Origin: CAVVFX01 sp963747535 | GTDB lineage: Bacteria; Acidobacteriota; Terriglobia; Bryobacterales; Bryobacteraceae | NCBI GenBank assembly: GCA_963747535.1 | Contig: CAVVFX010000017.1 | Span: forward strand, 186,001 to 250,000 | DNA: 64,000 bases | Direction: 5' to 3' | In this document: in pieces, positions 25,577 to 34,648 of the stretch | How positions within the stretch are numbered: position 1 is the first letter of the stretch | Layout: every line of letters starts with the position of its first letter | Notes under the pieces: generated by a model | What the model was told of the DNA's origin: nothing | Databases searched by the model: none | What the model saw: the letters and a program-made list of their open reading frames with translations, nothing else | Made by a program: the position numbers and the translations under genes

Positions 25577-27241
25577 GTGACTACTACTCGCAAGCGCATT
25601 CTCATTGCGATTCCGGTCGCGCTCGGAATATTTTTCACCGCGGTCTTCATCGCGGGGCGAACCTTGCGGGGGCGCCTCGAGCCGATGGTGAAGGAGCAGG
25701 CCATCCGCTATCTCCACGACCGCTTCCGTGCCGACGTCCAATTAACCGCGCTGCACATTCAGCTGCCCCGGTTATCTACCATCGGCCTGGTTTTCCACCG
25801 GCAGCGAGGAGCCATTGTGCAAGTAGACGGTGAAGGGCTCTCCCTGCGCCGCGAAGGTAGCGAAGAGCCGCTTTTCGTCATCCAGAAAATGCAATTCACG
25901 GTGGATGTCGCGAGCGTTCTGGAGCCCCGCAAAACAGTCGACGCGGTTTCACTACAGGGCGTCCGCATCACTGTGCCTCCCAAACGTGATACTACGGCAA
26001 CACAACACGCTGCGGGCAACAAGGGTCACCAATCCAAGGGTCACCCGCTCAACGTCAGGATCGAGCAGGTCGATATACGCGATGCGACACTCGTCATCCT
26101 TCCCAAAGACAAAACGCGCCAGCCTCTCAATTACCGTATCGACCACGTGCTTCTCACACCCGTCGGCCCCGACGCGCCGCTGAACTACGCGGCCGATCTG
26201 AATATTCCCAAGCCGCCCGGCCACGTGCTCAGCAAGGGCCACTTCGGCCCCTGGAACGCCGACGAACCCGGAGACACGAACCTCGACGGCGACTATAGCT
26301 TCGATCACGCCGATCTCGGTGTGTTCAACGGCATCGCCGGAACCCTTTCCTCAACCGGCAATTTCCAGGGAACGCTTGCCGCGATCAACGCCAAAGGAGA
26401 AGCCTACGTGCCGGACTTTCGCCTCAAAATGTCCGGCAATCCGGTGCCTCTGCGAACCCGGTTCGAAGTGCTGGTGGATGGCACCAACGGCAATACCACC
26501 CTGCAACCGGTGCATGCCACTCTCGGCACAACCAACTTCACCACCACCGGTGCGATCATCAAGCACGACAACGATCCCAGACGCACGATCTCGCTGAACG
26601 TAATTATTCCGGACGGCTATCTGCCCGACCTGCTCCGGCTGGCGATGAAAGGCTCGCCGTTCATGGATGGCCGCATTGCCATGAACACGCGCATCGATAT
26701 TCCGCCGCTCACCTCCAAAGTGATCCAGAAGATTGTGCTGGACGGCAGTTTCAATCTGCACGATGCCAGGTTTCTGAAATCCACGATCCAGAGCCAGATC
26801 GACGGTCTGAGCCGGCATGCGCAAGGAGAGCCGCATAACGAGGAGATCGACTCGGTGGCTTCCAATATGAAAGGATCGTTCCGGCTGGAGAATGAGCTGA
26901 TGACTTTCCGATCGCTGTCCTTCGACGTACCGGGAGCGGGCATCGAGTTAGCCGGCACCTACAATCTGAAGAATCAGGGCCTGAACTTTGACGGGTCGTT
27001 AAAGCTGGATGCGAAATTATCCGAGATGGTTACGGGATGGAAAAGCTGGGCGCTCAAAGCGGTCGATCCGTTTTTCGAGAAGAATGGCGCGGGGACATTC
27101 CTGCATATCCTGGTGCAAGGGGAAGCCCGGAGACCGAAATTCGGGGTGCAGTTGGGGTCCCATAAGTTCATGACACCGGGGATGGGCAGCAAGCAAAAAA
27201 CCAACGCGCCGCCTAACCACGGCGGCGCGTCCACTAACTAA
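25577..27241 (+). CDS. AsmA-like envelope protein
   Basis: 554 residues, GTG start at 25577. One N-terminal membrane helix (about 8-28) is followed by a long beta-rich periplasmic region, with alternating hydrophobic strands such as FVIQKMQFTVDVASVLEPRK, VSLQGVRITVPPK, LRLKMSGNPVP-type segments and FRLENELMTFRSLSFDVPGA, ending with NFDGSLKLDAKLSEMVTGWK. This is the AsmA/TamB-like pattern of bridge proteins that move phospholipids between membranes. The family call rests on overall pattern, not a single motif. It starts 50 bases after ada; a repeat copy follows it. Confidence 0.7.
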   Translation: MTTTRKRILIAIPVALGIFFTAVFIAGRTLRGRLEPMVKEQAIRYLHDRFRADVQLTALHIQLPRLSTIGLVFHRQRGAIVQVDGEGLSLRREGSEEPLFVIQKMQFTVDVASVLEPRKTVDAVSLQGVRITVPPKRDTTATQHAAGNKGHQSKGHPLNVRIEQVDIRDATLVILPKDKTRQPLNYRIDHVLLTPVGPDAPLNYAADLNIPKPPGHVLSKGHFGPWNADEPGDTNLDGDYSFDHADLGVFNGIAGTLSSTGNFQGTLAAINAKGEAYVPDFRLKMSGNPVPLRTRFEVLVDGTNGNTTLQPVHATLGTTNFTTTGAIIKHDNDPRRTISLNVIIPDGYLPDLLRLAMKGSPFMDGRIAMNTRIDIPPLTSKVIQKIVLDGSFNLHDARFLKSTIQSQIDGLSRHAQGEPHNEEIDSVASNMKGSFRLENELMTFRSLSFDVPGAGIELAGTYNLKNQGLNFDGSLKLDAKLSEMVTGWKSWALKAVDPFFEKNGAGTFLHILVQGEARRPKFGVQLGSHKFMTPGMGSKQKTNAPPNHGGASTN

Positions 27242-27272
27242 GGCCGGCTCTCCAGAAACTGCGCCGTTTGGA

Positions 27273-27320
27273 GGCTACTCCGCAGCCGGCAGACCACAAA
27301 AACGATGGTCTGCCCTACGG
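27273..27320. repeat. Double-hairpin dispersed repeat, copy 3
   Basis: GGCTACTCCGCAGCC then GGCAGACCA-loop-TGGTCTGCC and CTACGG. It lies between the convergent AsmA-like and subtilase genes and may stop transcription from both. Confidence 0.85.
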
Positions 27321-27365
27321 GAGCCGGTCACGCCGTCGCGGCGTGCTCGCGCGGCCGCCCCACGG

Positions 27366-30083
27366 TTATTGACAGGTTCCGCCGCAGATGTAGAATTGCA
27401 TCGACAGAGAACCGACCGTCGCCGTGAAGACGTTGAATACGTTGCGAACCGTGGAGAGCGTAACATCGACGCCGATCGTACCCGGACTGATGGTGTTGTC
27501 GTAATAGACGTTGTTGACTTTGCCGTTGCCCGGAGAGATGGTCCCGCTACCCGGATCGACGCCCGCGAAAGTCACTTGGATCTGCTGGGCGCTGAGGTTG
27601 CTCATCACGATCCGCGACGCGTCTGTTACCCGGAATACAATGGCTTCCGTGGCGAGGCGTCCGGCGGTATCGCTCAAGTCCGAGCCCATATCGACTAACA
27701 GATACGGGGTACTGCTCGGAATTCCGAACCAGTATGGAACGTGCGTATCGGTCGCGGTATTGGCGCCATCGATGTGAATATCGCCTTCGTACTCGCCGGC
27801 CGTGAGGACGCCGCCAGGGATGGTCACTTGCACTGTCCCCGACTGTCCGGGCGCCAGTTGCAGGGAAGACGGCGACACCGTCGGTGTAAAGCCCGGATCG
27901 CGGCCAATGACGCTGACATTGAAGGTGTCTGCGGTCTTGCCTGTGTTGGTAATGGTCAAGGTCTGGGTCTGCGTGGTGCTGCCGCTGCCGGTTCCGAAGC
28001 TTAAGGTCACTGGAGCGACGGTGGCTTCCGCGTTCATCGCGCCGTTCACATCCATCAGCCCTGCGCCTGCATCCATTACCCGCGCCTGCGGGCACGCGAC
28101 GCCCGAGGTCGGGACCGCCGTAAGAGAGCAGTCGTACATGGGAACGCTACTGTTGACGAGGAGCGAGCGATATTGCCCCACGGTCAAGCCCGGGCGCGCG
28201 GCCATCAGAATAGCTGCAGCCCCAGCCACTAAGGGCGCGGAGCCGCTGGTCCCGTCGCTCGGATAATACATACCTGACGGATCATAGAAGTTCGCGTTGG
28301 GATTGAGGGTCTGGACCGCGGTGAGAAGATTCTCGCCCACCGCTACCATGTCCGGCTTGATTTCATAGCTTACATCCGGACCGCGCGAGGAGCCAAACCA
28401 GAGGTGATTCGACGTCAGCGGGACAACGTTACCGTAGCTATAGGCCATATTAAACGTAGACGTCGAGTTGGCTTGAGAAGCCAGCAAACTCTTGATCGCG
28501 TTTCCGTCCTCCAGGGTGACGAACCCGCCGGGGAGGTTAGTAGCAGGCGTGACGCCGTCGGAGCCACTGAAATACGAATAGCCATAGTAGTAAGAGTAGA
28601 GGTAGAGGTTAGACAAATCCTCCTCATAATTGTCGTAGATGATTCCGCCTACCGCGCCGGCGGCGAGAGCGTTGTTAAACTTTTCGGCCGGGCTACAAGC
28701 CTCGTCGCCATCCCAACCGTTGAGGTTCATGAATGCCACGGCGCCCGTCAGGCTATTGGCGGGAAGGGCGTTGCACGCCATTCCGTTTCCGTCGATGGTC
28801 GTCACATCCACGATCGGTGCGCCGTTGAATACCAGCGGGTTGTTATTTCCATCCACGCTCAGCGCGTCTTCGGTATCGACAAGGTAAATGTTACTGCCGA
28901 TAGTAAGACTCGGTCCGAAAGCCCGCTGATTGTTCGACCCACCGACCGAAAGCACACTTCCCCCACTGTCCGTGCTGGCGAACGCCGGAATCGTGACGGC
29001 CTTGCCATCCGCGGAATCCCAACAGAGCAGCGTACCTTGGGCGCACGTCCCCGAACCCTCCGCATCCCAGCCGTTGCCATTGTCACCGATCGCCGCGGAG
29101 ACGAGGATCCCCGCCGCAACCGCGTTATTCAGCGCGGCGGTTTCCTGATCATCGCTCAGCGGAATGGGAAAGGGACTGCCGAGGCTGTAGTTAATGACGA
29201 CCGGACCGTTGAATGTGGCAGCGTCCTGGATGGCAGCATCGATTGCCGCGAGAAGCGCGGAGTCGGTAGCGGAGTCATTCACGCCCGACGAACCCAGTAC
29301 TTTATAACTGGCCAGGTAGGCGCCCGGTGCGAAACCGGTAAACGCGGGCGCACCAGTGGCAGGATATGAGGTAACTCCACCAGCGGCGCAATCGGCGGTT
29401 ATGGTCCCGTGCCCCTGATCGTCCGCGGCGCTGTTATCGCCATCCGGCTGATTGGCTAACAACGATACATAGCTACGCGCCACGATCACTTTGTTGTTGG
29501 TGTACTTGGTGTCGGAAACAGCGTTGACCAAGGGAAAACCGGCGGGAGCCTTGAAGCCGGTGTCGATGAAAGCCGGTTGCGTGATGTCGATTCCCGAATC
29601 GATCATGGCGATCATGACACCTTGGCCCGCCGTGCTCGCGCCTCCGATCAGACCGTAGACCTGGGGAAGGTTGTGAACAAAGCTGGCCTGATCGAGCAAG
29701 GCCTTACGCTGGTGCTCCAGGTGGTAATTCTTCACGCCGGGAAGCGAGCCAAGCTGGGTGGCGTTCTCTTCGGGAAGTGAGACGGTCACGGTATTGGACG
29801 CCGTATCCGTGCGTGCAAGAATGCTGCCGCCGAGTGACTGAATCGACTTAAGGAGCTGATCCTGTTCGGTGCGAATTCTGGCCCGTTGCGTTTGCACCTC
29901 CGGACGCGCCAGAGACTCCTTATGTGGTCCGAAGCTGCGCGCCGCGAAATGAGCCGCGGGCTCGCTCGAAAGTTCCACAATGTATCGCTTGGTTGCGGCG
30001 CCGGCCAGCACCGGCAAAGCAGCTATGAGCAGTAACGTCTTAATATATTTAACACTTGGCATCATATATTTAACACTTCGCAT
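27366..30083 (-). CDS. Secreted subtilisin-family (S8) protease with PA insert
   Basis: 905 residues from the ATG at 30083, seven bases after AAAAGGGA. Signal peptide about 1-30; inhibitor-like propeptide about 31-125. Catalytic triad: Asp162 in MIAMIDSGID, His225 in DDQGHGTITA, Ser at about 613 in SDGTSGSAPLVAGAAA. A protease-associated (PA) insert lies between His and Ser (GAVGGIIYDNYEEDLSN). The C-terminal 200 residues are Fn3/beta-sandwich-like (QTLTITNTGKTADTFNVSVI). It likely degrades extracellular protein. Odd: the first seven codons are tandemly duplicated as a 21-bp repeat, giving two in-frame ATG starts (30083 and 30062), and this end is unusually AT-rich. Confidence 0.9.
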   Translation of the reverse strand: MRSVKYMMPSVKYIKTLLLIAALPVLAGAATKRYIVELSSEPAAHFAARSFGPHKESLARPEVQTQRARIRTEQDQLLKSIQSLGGSILARTDTASNTVTVSLPEENATQLGSLPGVKNYHLEHQRKALLDQASFVHNLPQVYGLIGGASTAGQGVMIAMIDSGIDITQPAFIDTGFKAPAGFPLVNAVSDTKYTNNKVIVARSYVSLLANQPDGDNSAADDQGHGTITADCAAGGVTSYPATGAPAFTGFAPGAYLASYKVLGSSGVNDSATDSALLAAIDAAIQDAATFNGPVVINYSLGSPFPIPLSDDQETAALNNAVAAGILVSAAIGDNGNGWDAEGSGTCAQGTLLCWDSADGKAVTIPAFASTDSGGSVLSVGGSNNQRAFGPSLTIGSNIYLVDTEDALSVDGNNNPLVFNGAPIVDVTTIDGNGMACNALPANSLTGAVAFMNLNGWDGDEACSPAEKFNNALAAGAVGGIIYDNYEEDLSNLYLYSYYYGYSYFSGSDGVTPATNLPGGFVTLEDGNAIKSLLASQANSTSTFNMAYSYGNVVPLTSNHLWFGSSRGPDVSYEIKPDMVAVGENLLTAVQTLNPNANFYDPSGMYYPSDGTSGSAPLVAGAAAILMAARPGLTVGQYRSLLVNSSVPMYDCSLTAVPTSGVACPQARVMDAGAGLMDVNGAMNAEATVAPVTLSFGTGSGSTTQTQTLTITNTGKTADTFNVSVIGRDPGFTPTVSPSSLQLAPGQSGTVQVTIPGGVLTAGEYEGDIHIDGANTATDTHVPYWFGIPSSTPYLLVDMGSDLSDTAGRLATEAIVFRVTDASRIVMSNLSAQQIQVTFAGVDPGSGTISPGNGKVNNVYYDNTISPGTIGVDVTLSTVRNVFNVFTATVGSLSMQFYICGGTCQ

Positions 30084-30084
30084 C
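30043..30084 (-). repeat. 21-bp tandem duplication covering the subtilase start codon
   Basis: 30043-30063 and 30064-30084 are identical at 20 of 21 bases. Each copy carries an ATG in the same frame, encoding MRSVKYM and MPSVKYI. Confidence 0.85.
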
Positions 30085-30195
30085 GTCAATTCCCTTTTCC
30101 AACAGCTAGTACTGCTAACACAACTCGGCTTAAAAGGTTACCTTGAGGCACAGACGTGACCCCGTTATGTGTCGTTCCATCACAAATCCGTGCTT

Positions 30196-32736
30196 CTATT
30201 TTGCATCCCGCCAATTCAATCCGCTACCCACTTCCGCTAACAAAGGTACATTCAGCGGAAAGGCATGCTCCATCTCGCGCTTCACCAGGGAAGTTACTTC
30301 CGACAATTCCCCGGGCGGCGCTTCGAGCACGAGCTCATCATGCACCTGCAGCAACATGCGTGCACGGTAGCTCTGTAGCTGCCGGTCGATGCGGATCATG
30401 GCGATCTTAATGATGTCGGCCGCGGTGCCTTGCAGGGGCGAGTTGACGGCAGTGCGCTCGGCGAAGCCGCGGGCGTTGGTATTTCGGCTATTCATGTCCG
30501 GAATCGGACGCTCCCGTCCCAGCAGCGTTTTGGTAACACCGGTGCGCCTTACTTCCGCAATAGTGTCGTCGAGAAATCGCCGCACACCGGCGTACCGCTC
30601 GAAGTAACTGTGGATATATCGCTCGGCTTCGACACGTGAAATTCCTAACTGCGCAGCCAGACCGAAGGGGCTGATTCCATAGACGATTCCGAAGTTCACC
30701 GCCTTGGCGGCGCGCCGTGCCTCCGGCGTGACCAACAGGGGCGGAACGCCCATTACCTCCGCGGCCGTGCGAGTGTGGATGTCCTCGCCGTTGCGGAATG
30801 CGTCCGTCAACACCGGGTCGTGGGACATATGTGCGAGCAAGCGTAATTCGATCTGCGAGTAATCGGCGACGATCAACTGCCAGCCATCGCGCGGGATGAA
30901 CGCCGCGCGGATCTCGCGTCCCAGGTCGGTCTTAATGGGGATGTTCTGCAGATTCGGATTGGAGGAAGAGAGGCGTCCCGTGGCGGCGCCGGCTTGATTG
31001 AAGCTGGTGTGGATGCGGCCGGTCGATGGATCGATCAGCGCGGGCAGCGCATCGACATAAGTGCCTTTCAGCTTGGTGAGCTGCCGGTACTCCAGCACCT
31101 TGCGCGCGATTTCGTGAGCTTCCGCAAGTTCTTCCAAGACGTCGGCTGCCGTCGAGATGGTTTTCCCTTTTCCATATTTCACCGGCGAAGGAAGTCCGAG
31201 ATCCTCGAATAGCACGCGCCCGAGTTGTTGCGGCGAACTGATGTTGAATTCTTTTCCCGCGATCGCATGAATCTCCGAGGTCAGACGCGTGATCTCGGTC
31301 TCCATCAGTTCGGAGAGCCGGTTCAATTCGACGGGATCCACACGGATCCCCTCGCGCTCCATGCGCGCCAGAACCGCGGCAAGGGGCACGTCCACTTCGC
31401 GGTAAAGTTTCCCCAGTCCCCGAGCTTCGATGTGCGGATGCAGCGTACCGAACAGTTCGATCAGGTAAGTCGCCTGGCGTTCGGGTTCGCCGCCGTAGCG
31501 ATATTCGAGATGACGGAGGACCAGCCGGTCGAACCCGCAGGCCGACGGATCCGCATCGAGTTGAAAGGCATAGAGGCACACGTCGTGCTCGAAACCCGCG
31601 GGCCGGAATCCAGCCTTGTCGAGGGTGAGCAGAAGGTCCTTTGCCTGGGCGACGATTTTGGGGCGACCGGCATCTTCGATCAGCGGACGCAGATGCTCGC
31701 GCAACGCGGCGGGAACCAGGCGCGCCTCATCTGGCTTCCAGGCAAGCGCGGCGCCTGCCGGAGTCCAGGCGAGCGCGACAGGCTGGTCCGCCGGGATGAT
31801 GGCCAGCCAGGCGGCGATCTCTTCAGCCGAGGCCAGTGTCTGAACGTCCCGCGCGCGGGTGTCCTCGCCAGGGCCTAGCTCGTCCAACTGGCTGAAGAAC
31901 TCGAGTTCCTTGTAAATGCGGCGCAGCGCTGCCGTATCCGGCGGTTGAACGACGAATCGGTCGAGCGAGAATTCGATGGGGACCTGGCACTCAATGGTCG
32001 CCAGCCGCTTACTCATTTCGATGCGCTCGCGATTGTTTTTGAGGCTTTCGCTATAGGTTTTTTTCTTGACCTCGGCATAGCGGTCGAGCGCATTTTCTAG
32101 CGAGCCGAACTGCTGCAGGAGGTCAACCGCGCCTTTTTCGCCAATGCCGGGCGCGCCGGGAATATTGTCCACCGAGTCACCGGTCAGAGCCAGGTAATCC
32201 ACGATCTGCCGGGGCTCGACTCCCATGAAATCCTTCACCTTAGTGGGATCGTAGATGGTGTCGTCCTTGGCCGGATTCAGCATCCAGACGCGATCGGTGA
32301 CCAGTTGCATCATGTCTTTATCGCTGGACACGATGATGACGTCGAAGCCTTCCTGTTCGGCCCGGTGCGAGAGGGTGCCGATCACGTCGTCGGCTTCGTA
32401 ACCGGGAAACTGCAGGATCGGGATGTTCATGGCGCCGAGCAACTGGCGGACGTATTCGATCTGCGCCGGCAGGTCCTGGGGCATTTCGGCGCGGTTGGCT
32501 TTGTAGTCGGCGAACTCTTCCTCGCGCTTGGTCTTGCCGATGCTCTCGAAGATCGCGGCCATGTACTCGGGCTCGAAGGATTTGGCGAGCTTGCGGATCA
32601 TGTTGTTGAAAATAAAGACGGCCTCGGTCGAGATGCCGGTGGAGGTGCGCATGGGCGGCGCCTTGGTCCGGGCGCGCGCGTGATAGGCGCGGAAAATGAA
32701 GCCGTAGGAGTCGATGAGGAAGAGGCGCTGCTGCAC
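30196..32736 (-). CDS. polA: DNA polymerase I, proofreading domain degenerate
   Basis: About 846 residues from a GTG at 32736, giving MQQRLFLIDSYGFIFRAYHA, the normal 5' nuclease start. An in-frame extension to 32952 reads through a dispersed repeat and is not homologous. The flap nuclease (1-~290) has VIIVSSDKDMMQLV and YLALTGDSVDNIPGAPGIGE. The middle region lacks the DxE and other acidic exonuclease residues (it reads PVALAWTPAGAALAWKPD), so 3'-5' proofreading should be absent. The polymerase has IVADYSQIELRLLAHMSHD, RRAAKAVNFGIVYGISPFGL and LLQVHDELVLEAPP. It serves replication gap filling and repair. Divergent from lpxC. Confidence 0.95.
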   Translation of the reverse strand: MQQRLFLIDSYGFIFRAYHARARTKAPPMRTSTGISTEAVFIFNNMIRKLAKSFEPEYMAAIFESIGKTKREEEFADYKANRAEMPQDLPAQIEYVRQLLGAMNIPILQFPGYEADDVIGTLSHRAEQEGFDVIIVSSDKDMMQLVTDRVWMLNPAKDDTIYDPTKVKDFMGVEPRQIVDYLALTGDSVDNIPGAPGIGEKGAVDLLQQFGSLENALDRYAEVKKKTYSESLKNNRERIEMSKRLATIECQVPIEFSLDRFVVQPPDTAALRRIYKELEFFSQLDELGPGEDTRARDVQTLASAEEIAAWLAIIPADQPVALAWTPAGAALAWKPDEARLVPAALREHLRPLIEDAGRPKIVAQAKDLLLTLDKAGFRPAGFEHDVCLYAFQLDADPSACGFDRLVLRHLEYRYGGEPERQATYLIELFGTLHPHIEARGLGKLYREVDVPLAAVLARMEREGIRVDPVELNRLSELMETEITRLTSEIHAIAGKEFNISSPQQLGRVLFEDLGLPSPVKYGKGKTISTAADVLEELAEAHEIARKVLEYRQLTKLKGTYVDALPALIDPSTGRIHTSFNQAGAATGRLSSSNPNLQNIPIKTDLGREIRAAFIPRDGWQLIVADYSQIELRLLAHMSHDPVLTDAFRNGEDIHTRTAAEVMGVPPLLVTPEARRAAKAVNFGIVYGISPFGLAAQLGISRVEAERYIHSYFERYAGVRRFLDDTIAEVRRTGVTKTLLGRERPIPDMNSRNTNARGFAERTAVNSPLQGTAADIIKIAMIRIDRQLQSYRARMLLQVHDELVLEAPPGELSEVTSLVKREMEHAFPLNVPLLAEVGSGLNWRDAK

Positions 32737-33259
32737 TAGCTGAAATGATAGCGCGGCGGCGGAGGGTGGCGCGGGGATTACGGAGCGAAGCCAATTTTGT
32801 GTAAGAGTAAATATTTGTTTGAGTTGGGCGGAACGCGGCAATTTTTGTCCGAGGGGGTCTTTGTGCATTTTTGTGCATTTACCTCGAGTTTGCACAAAAC
32901 GCGACGCAGGCGAAAAGACGAATTGAGGCGACGACGAATGCGTTAGCGGCAAGGGAACTCCTCCTGAATTTTAGGCCGCGTGTGCACGAACGCAGCCGGC
33001 CCGTCTTCTTTCAGGTTCGCAGGCGAGGACCGGGCTATTTGGGGCTCCGGCAGCTATGTGCTGGTAGTGAAACGATAAAAATATGCGAATACCTTCGAAC
33101 TGGGCCGCCCGGCGTAACGCGATTTAGGGTCTCAAGTCGCTATTCGGCCACAATTAACTTCAGTATATGTGGTATTTTAACCACAGTCTGCACTGGCTAT
33201 CTTAATGAAAACAATATGTTTGCTAATCGGTCACGGATTTGCCATACTCGGGACATTCT
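32737..33259. other. Divergent polA-lpxC intergenic region
   Basis: About 520 bases with no supportable gene. It holds a copy of the ATTGGCTTCG repeat (32778-32797, minus strand), a tandem TTTGTGCATTT (about 32863-32881), and a small inverted repeat TGTGGT-ATTTTA-ACCACA (33168-33185) that could be a regulator site ahead of lpxC. The lpxC-proximal 120 bases are AT-rich compared with the rest, as expected of a promoter, but no consensus -35/-10 pair is clear. Confidence 0.5.
32778..32797 (-). repeat. Dispersed copy of the ATTGGCTTCG repeat upstream of polA
   Basis: TTACGGAGCGAAGCCAATTT matches the reverse complement of the 51954 unit at 18 of 20 bases. It explains the spurious N-terminal extension of the polA reading frame. 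Confidence 0.6.
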
Positions 33260-34150
33260 ATGCGTTTCGAGACCACGCTTCACCGCCCTGTCGATGCGTC
33301 GGGGGTCGGCCTCCATCACGGAGTCCCTGTCAAGATCCGGGTTGTGCCCGCACCGCCGTCGACCGGCCTGGTTTTCATCCGCACCGACCTGGACCGTTTT
33401 CCCATCCAGGCGAGTTGGCGGCATGTCGCGAAGGTTAGCTATGCCACCAGCCTGATGCGGCAGGGCGTCCTGATTTCGACTACCGAGCATCTGCTCAGCA
33501 CGTTTTACAGCCTGGGAATCGATAACGCATACATCGAGATCGACAACCTGGAAGTGCCGATTCTGGACGGCAGCGGACTTCCGTTTGTCGAATTGGTGCG
33601 TCAGGCGGGAATTCGCTATTACCGCCGGCAGCGTCGCTACCTGCGGGTCAAGCGGCCGGTCTCGATCGAGGACAAAGGAAAGCGCATTACTATCCTTCCA
33701 GCCGACACGTTTCGACTCACCTGCGATATTGATTTTCCGCACCCGATGGTCGGCAAGCAGGGCATCGAGCTGGAAGTTACTCCTGAGCGCTATGCGGATC
33801 AACTGGCCGCGGCCCGGACTTTCGGCTTCGAGCGCGACCTCGCCCAGATGCGCAATATGGGTCTGATCCGCGGGGCCAGCCTGGAAAACGCCATCTGCTT
33901 CACGCCCGACGGCGTCCTGAATCCTGGCGGTTTACGGTTCCCGGACGAATGCTGCCGTCACAAGGCGCTGGACCTGATCGGCGATCTGGCCCTGATTGGC
34001 CGCCCGCTGTTGGGACACGTGATTGCCGAACGCGCTGGACACGCGATGCATGCGGCGCTGGTGAATCGCATCATGGGCGATCCGACGCTGTATGAGGTCC
34101 TGACCTTCGATCAATTGGCATCGCAGGTGACGGAAGCTCTCATCGCCTAG
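33260..34150 (+). CDS. lpxC: UDP-3-O-acyl-GlcNAc deacetylase LpxC
   Basis: 296 residues from the ATG at 33260. It catalyses the committed step of lipid A synthesis, a zinc-dependent deacetylation. Metal ligands are in place: His77 (after Glu76) in ISTTEHLLST, His234 and Asp238 in RHKALDLIGD, and His261 in ERAGHAMHAALV as the catalytic His. ILDGSGLPFV and ADTFRLTCDIDFPHPMVG are further family segments. The presence of lpxC implies an LPS-bearing outer membrane. A tiny basic ORF follows 9 bases after the stop. Confidence 0.95.
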   Translation: MRFETTLHRPVDASGVGLHHGVPVKIRVVPAPPSTGLVFIRTDLDRFPIQASWRHVAKVSYATSLMRQGVLISTTEHLLSTFYSLGIDNAYIEIDNLEVPILDGSGLPFVELVRQAGIRYYRRQRRYLRVKRPVSIEDKGKRITILPADTFRLTCDIDFPHPMVGKQGIELEVTPERYADQLAAARTFGFERDLAQMRNMGLIRGASLENAICFTPDGVLNPGGLRFPDECCRHKALDLIGDLALIGRPLLGHVIAERAGHAMHAALVNRIMGDPTLYEVLTFDQLASQVTEALIA

Positions 34151-34159
34151 GTCGCCACG

Positions 34160-34321
34160 GTGCCCCGCAAAAAGAAATTCGACGTACCGAAAGAGATCCG
34201 CGCGATTGCCCGCGAACGCGTCGGGACCGTGAAGGCTGCGCGCGTCATAGTGCCCAAGGCGGAGCGGAAGCCGAAGTACAAGAAAGACGTTCTGCGCGAT
34301 TTAGGGGCGGAGCACACGTAG
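34160..34321 (+). CDS. Small basic unknown protein, 53 residues
   Basis: The GTG at 34160 begins nine bases after the lpxC stop and the ORF ends with TAG at 34321. It encodes MPRKKKFDVPKEIRAIARER, then VPKAERKPKYKKDVL and ends in DLGAEHT. It is strongly basic (about one third Lys/Arg) with no hydrophobic segment. A nucleic-acid or ribosome-associated role is only a guess from charge. Tight spacing to lpxC and the coherent charge pattern suggest a real gene. Confidence 0.55.
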   Translation: MPRKKKFDVPKEIRAIARERVGTVKAARVIVPKAERKPKYKKDVLRDLGAEHT

Positions 34322-34402
34322 TAACAGTCAACCCCGGCTAATTTCTCGCGCTCAGTTCGGTTGAGACTCCCGCGTGGTCTAATAGTGGCAGGTCAGCCAA
34401 AA

Positions 34403-34648
34403 ATGGAGAGGGGCACGCAGCAGCCATTAAAGAACTTCCGCTGGATCGTGGCCGATCCGGAACTTCTCGGCGGTAAACTTGCAATTCGGGGAACCCGATT
34501 CTCCGTATCATTCATCTTGTCATGCCTGGCCGAGGGGATGAGCGTCGAGGAGATTGAGGACACCTACGGCCAGTTTCCTCACGAGGCGATCCCTGAGGTG
34601 ATGCGAATCGCGTCGGAAATCCTGGACGCGCCGAATGTGGCTGCTTGA
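34403..34648 (+). CDS. DUF433-type antitoxin
   Basis: 81 residues from the ATG at 34403. The motif IVADPELLGGKLAIRGTRFS followed by LAEGMSVEEIEDTYGQFPHE is the DUF433 winged-helix signature. These proteins are antitoxins of PIN-like DUF5615 toxins. Its end overlaps the toxin start by 14 bases, the usual coupling. A longer in-frame start at 34361 is less likely. Probably autoregulates the pair, although no operator palindrome was found. Confidence 0.85.
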   Translation: MERGTQQPLKNFRWIVADPELLGGKLAIRGTRFSVSFILSCLAEGMSVEEIEDTYGQFPHEAIPEVMRIASEILDAPNVAA

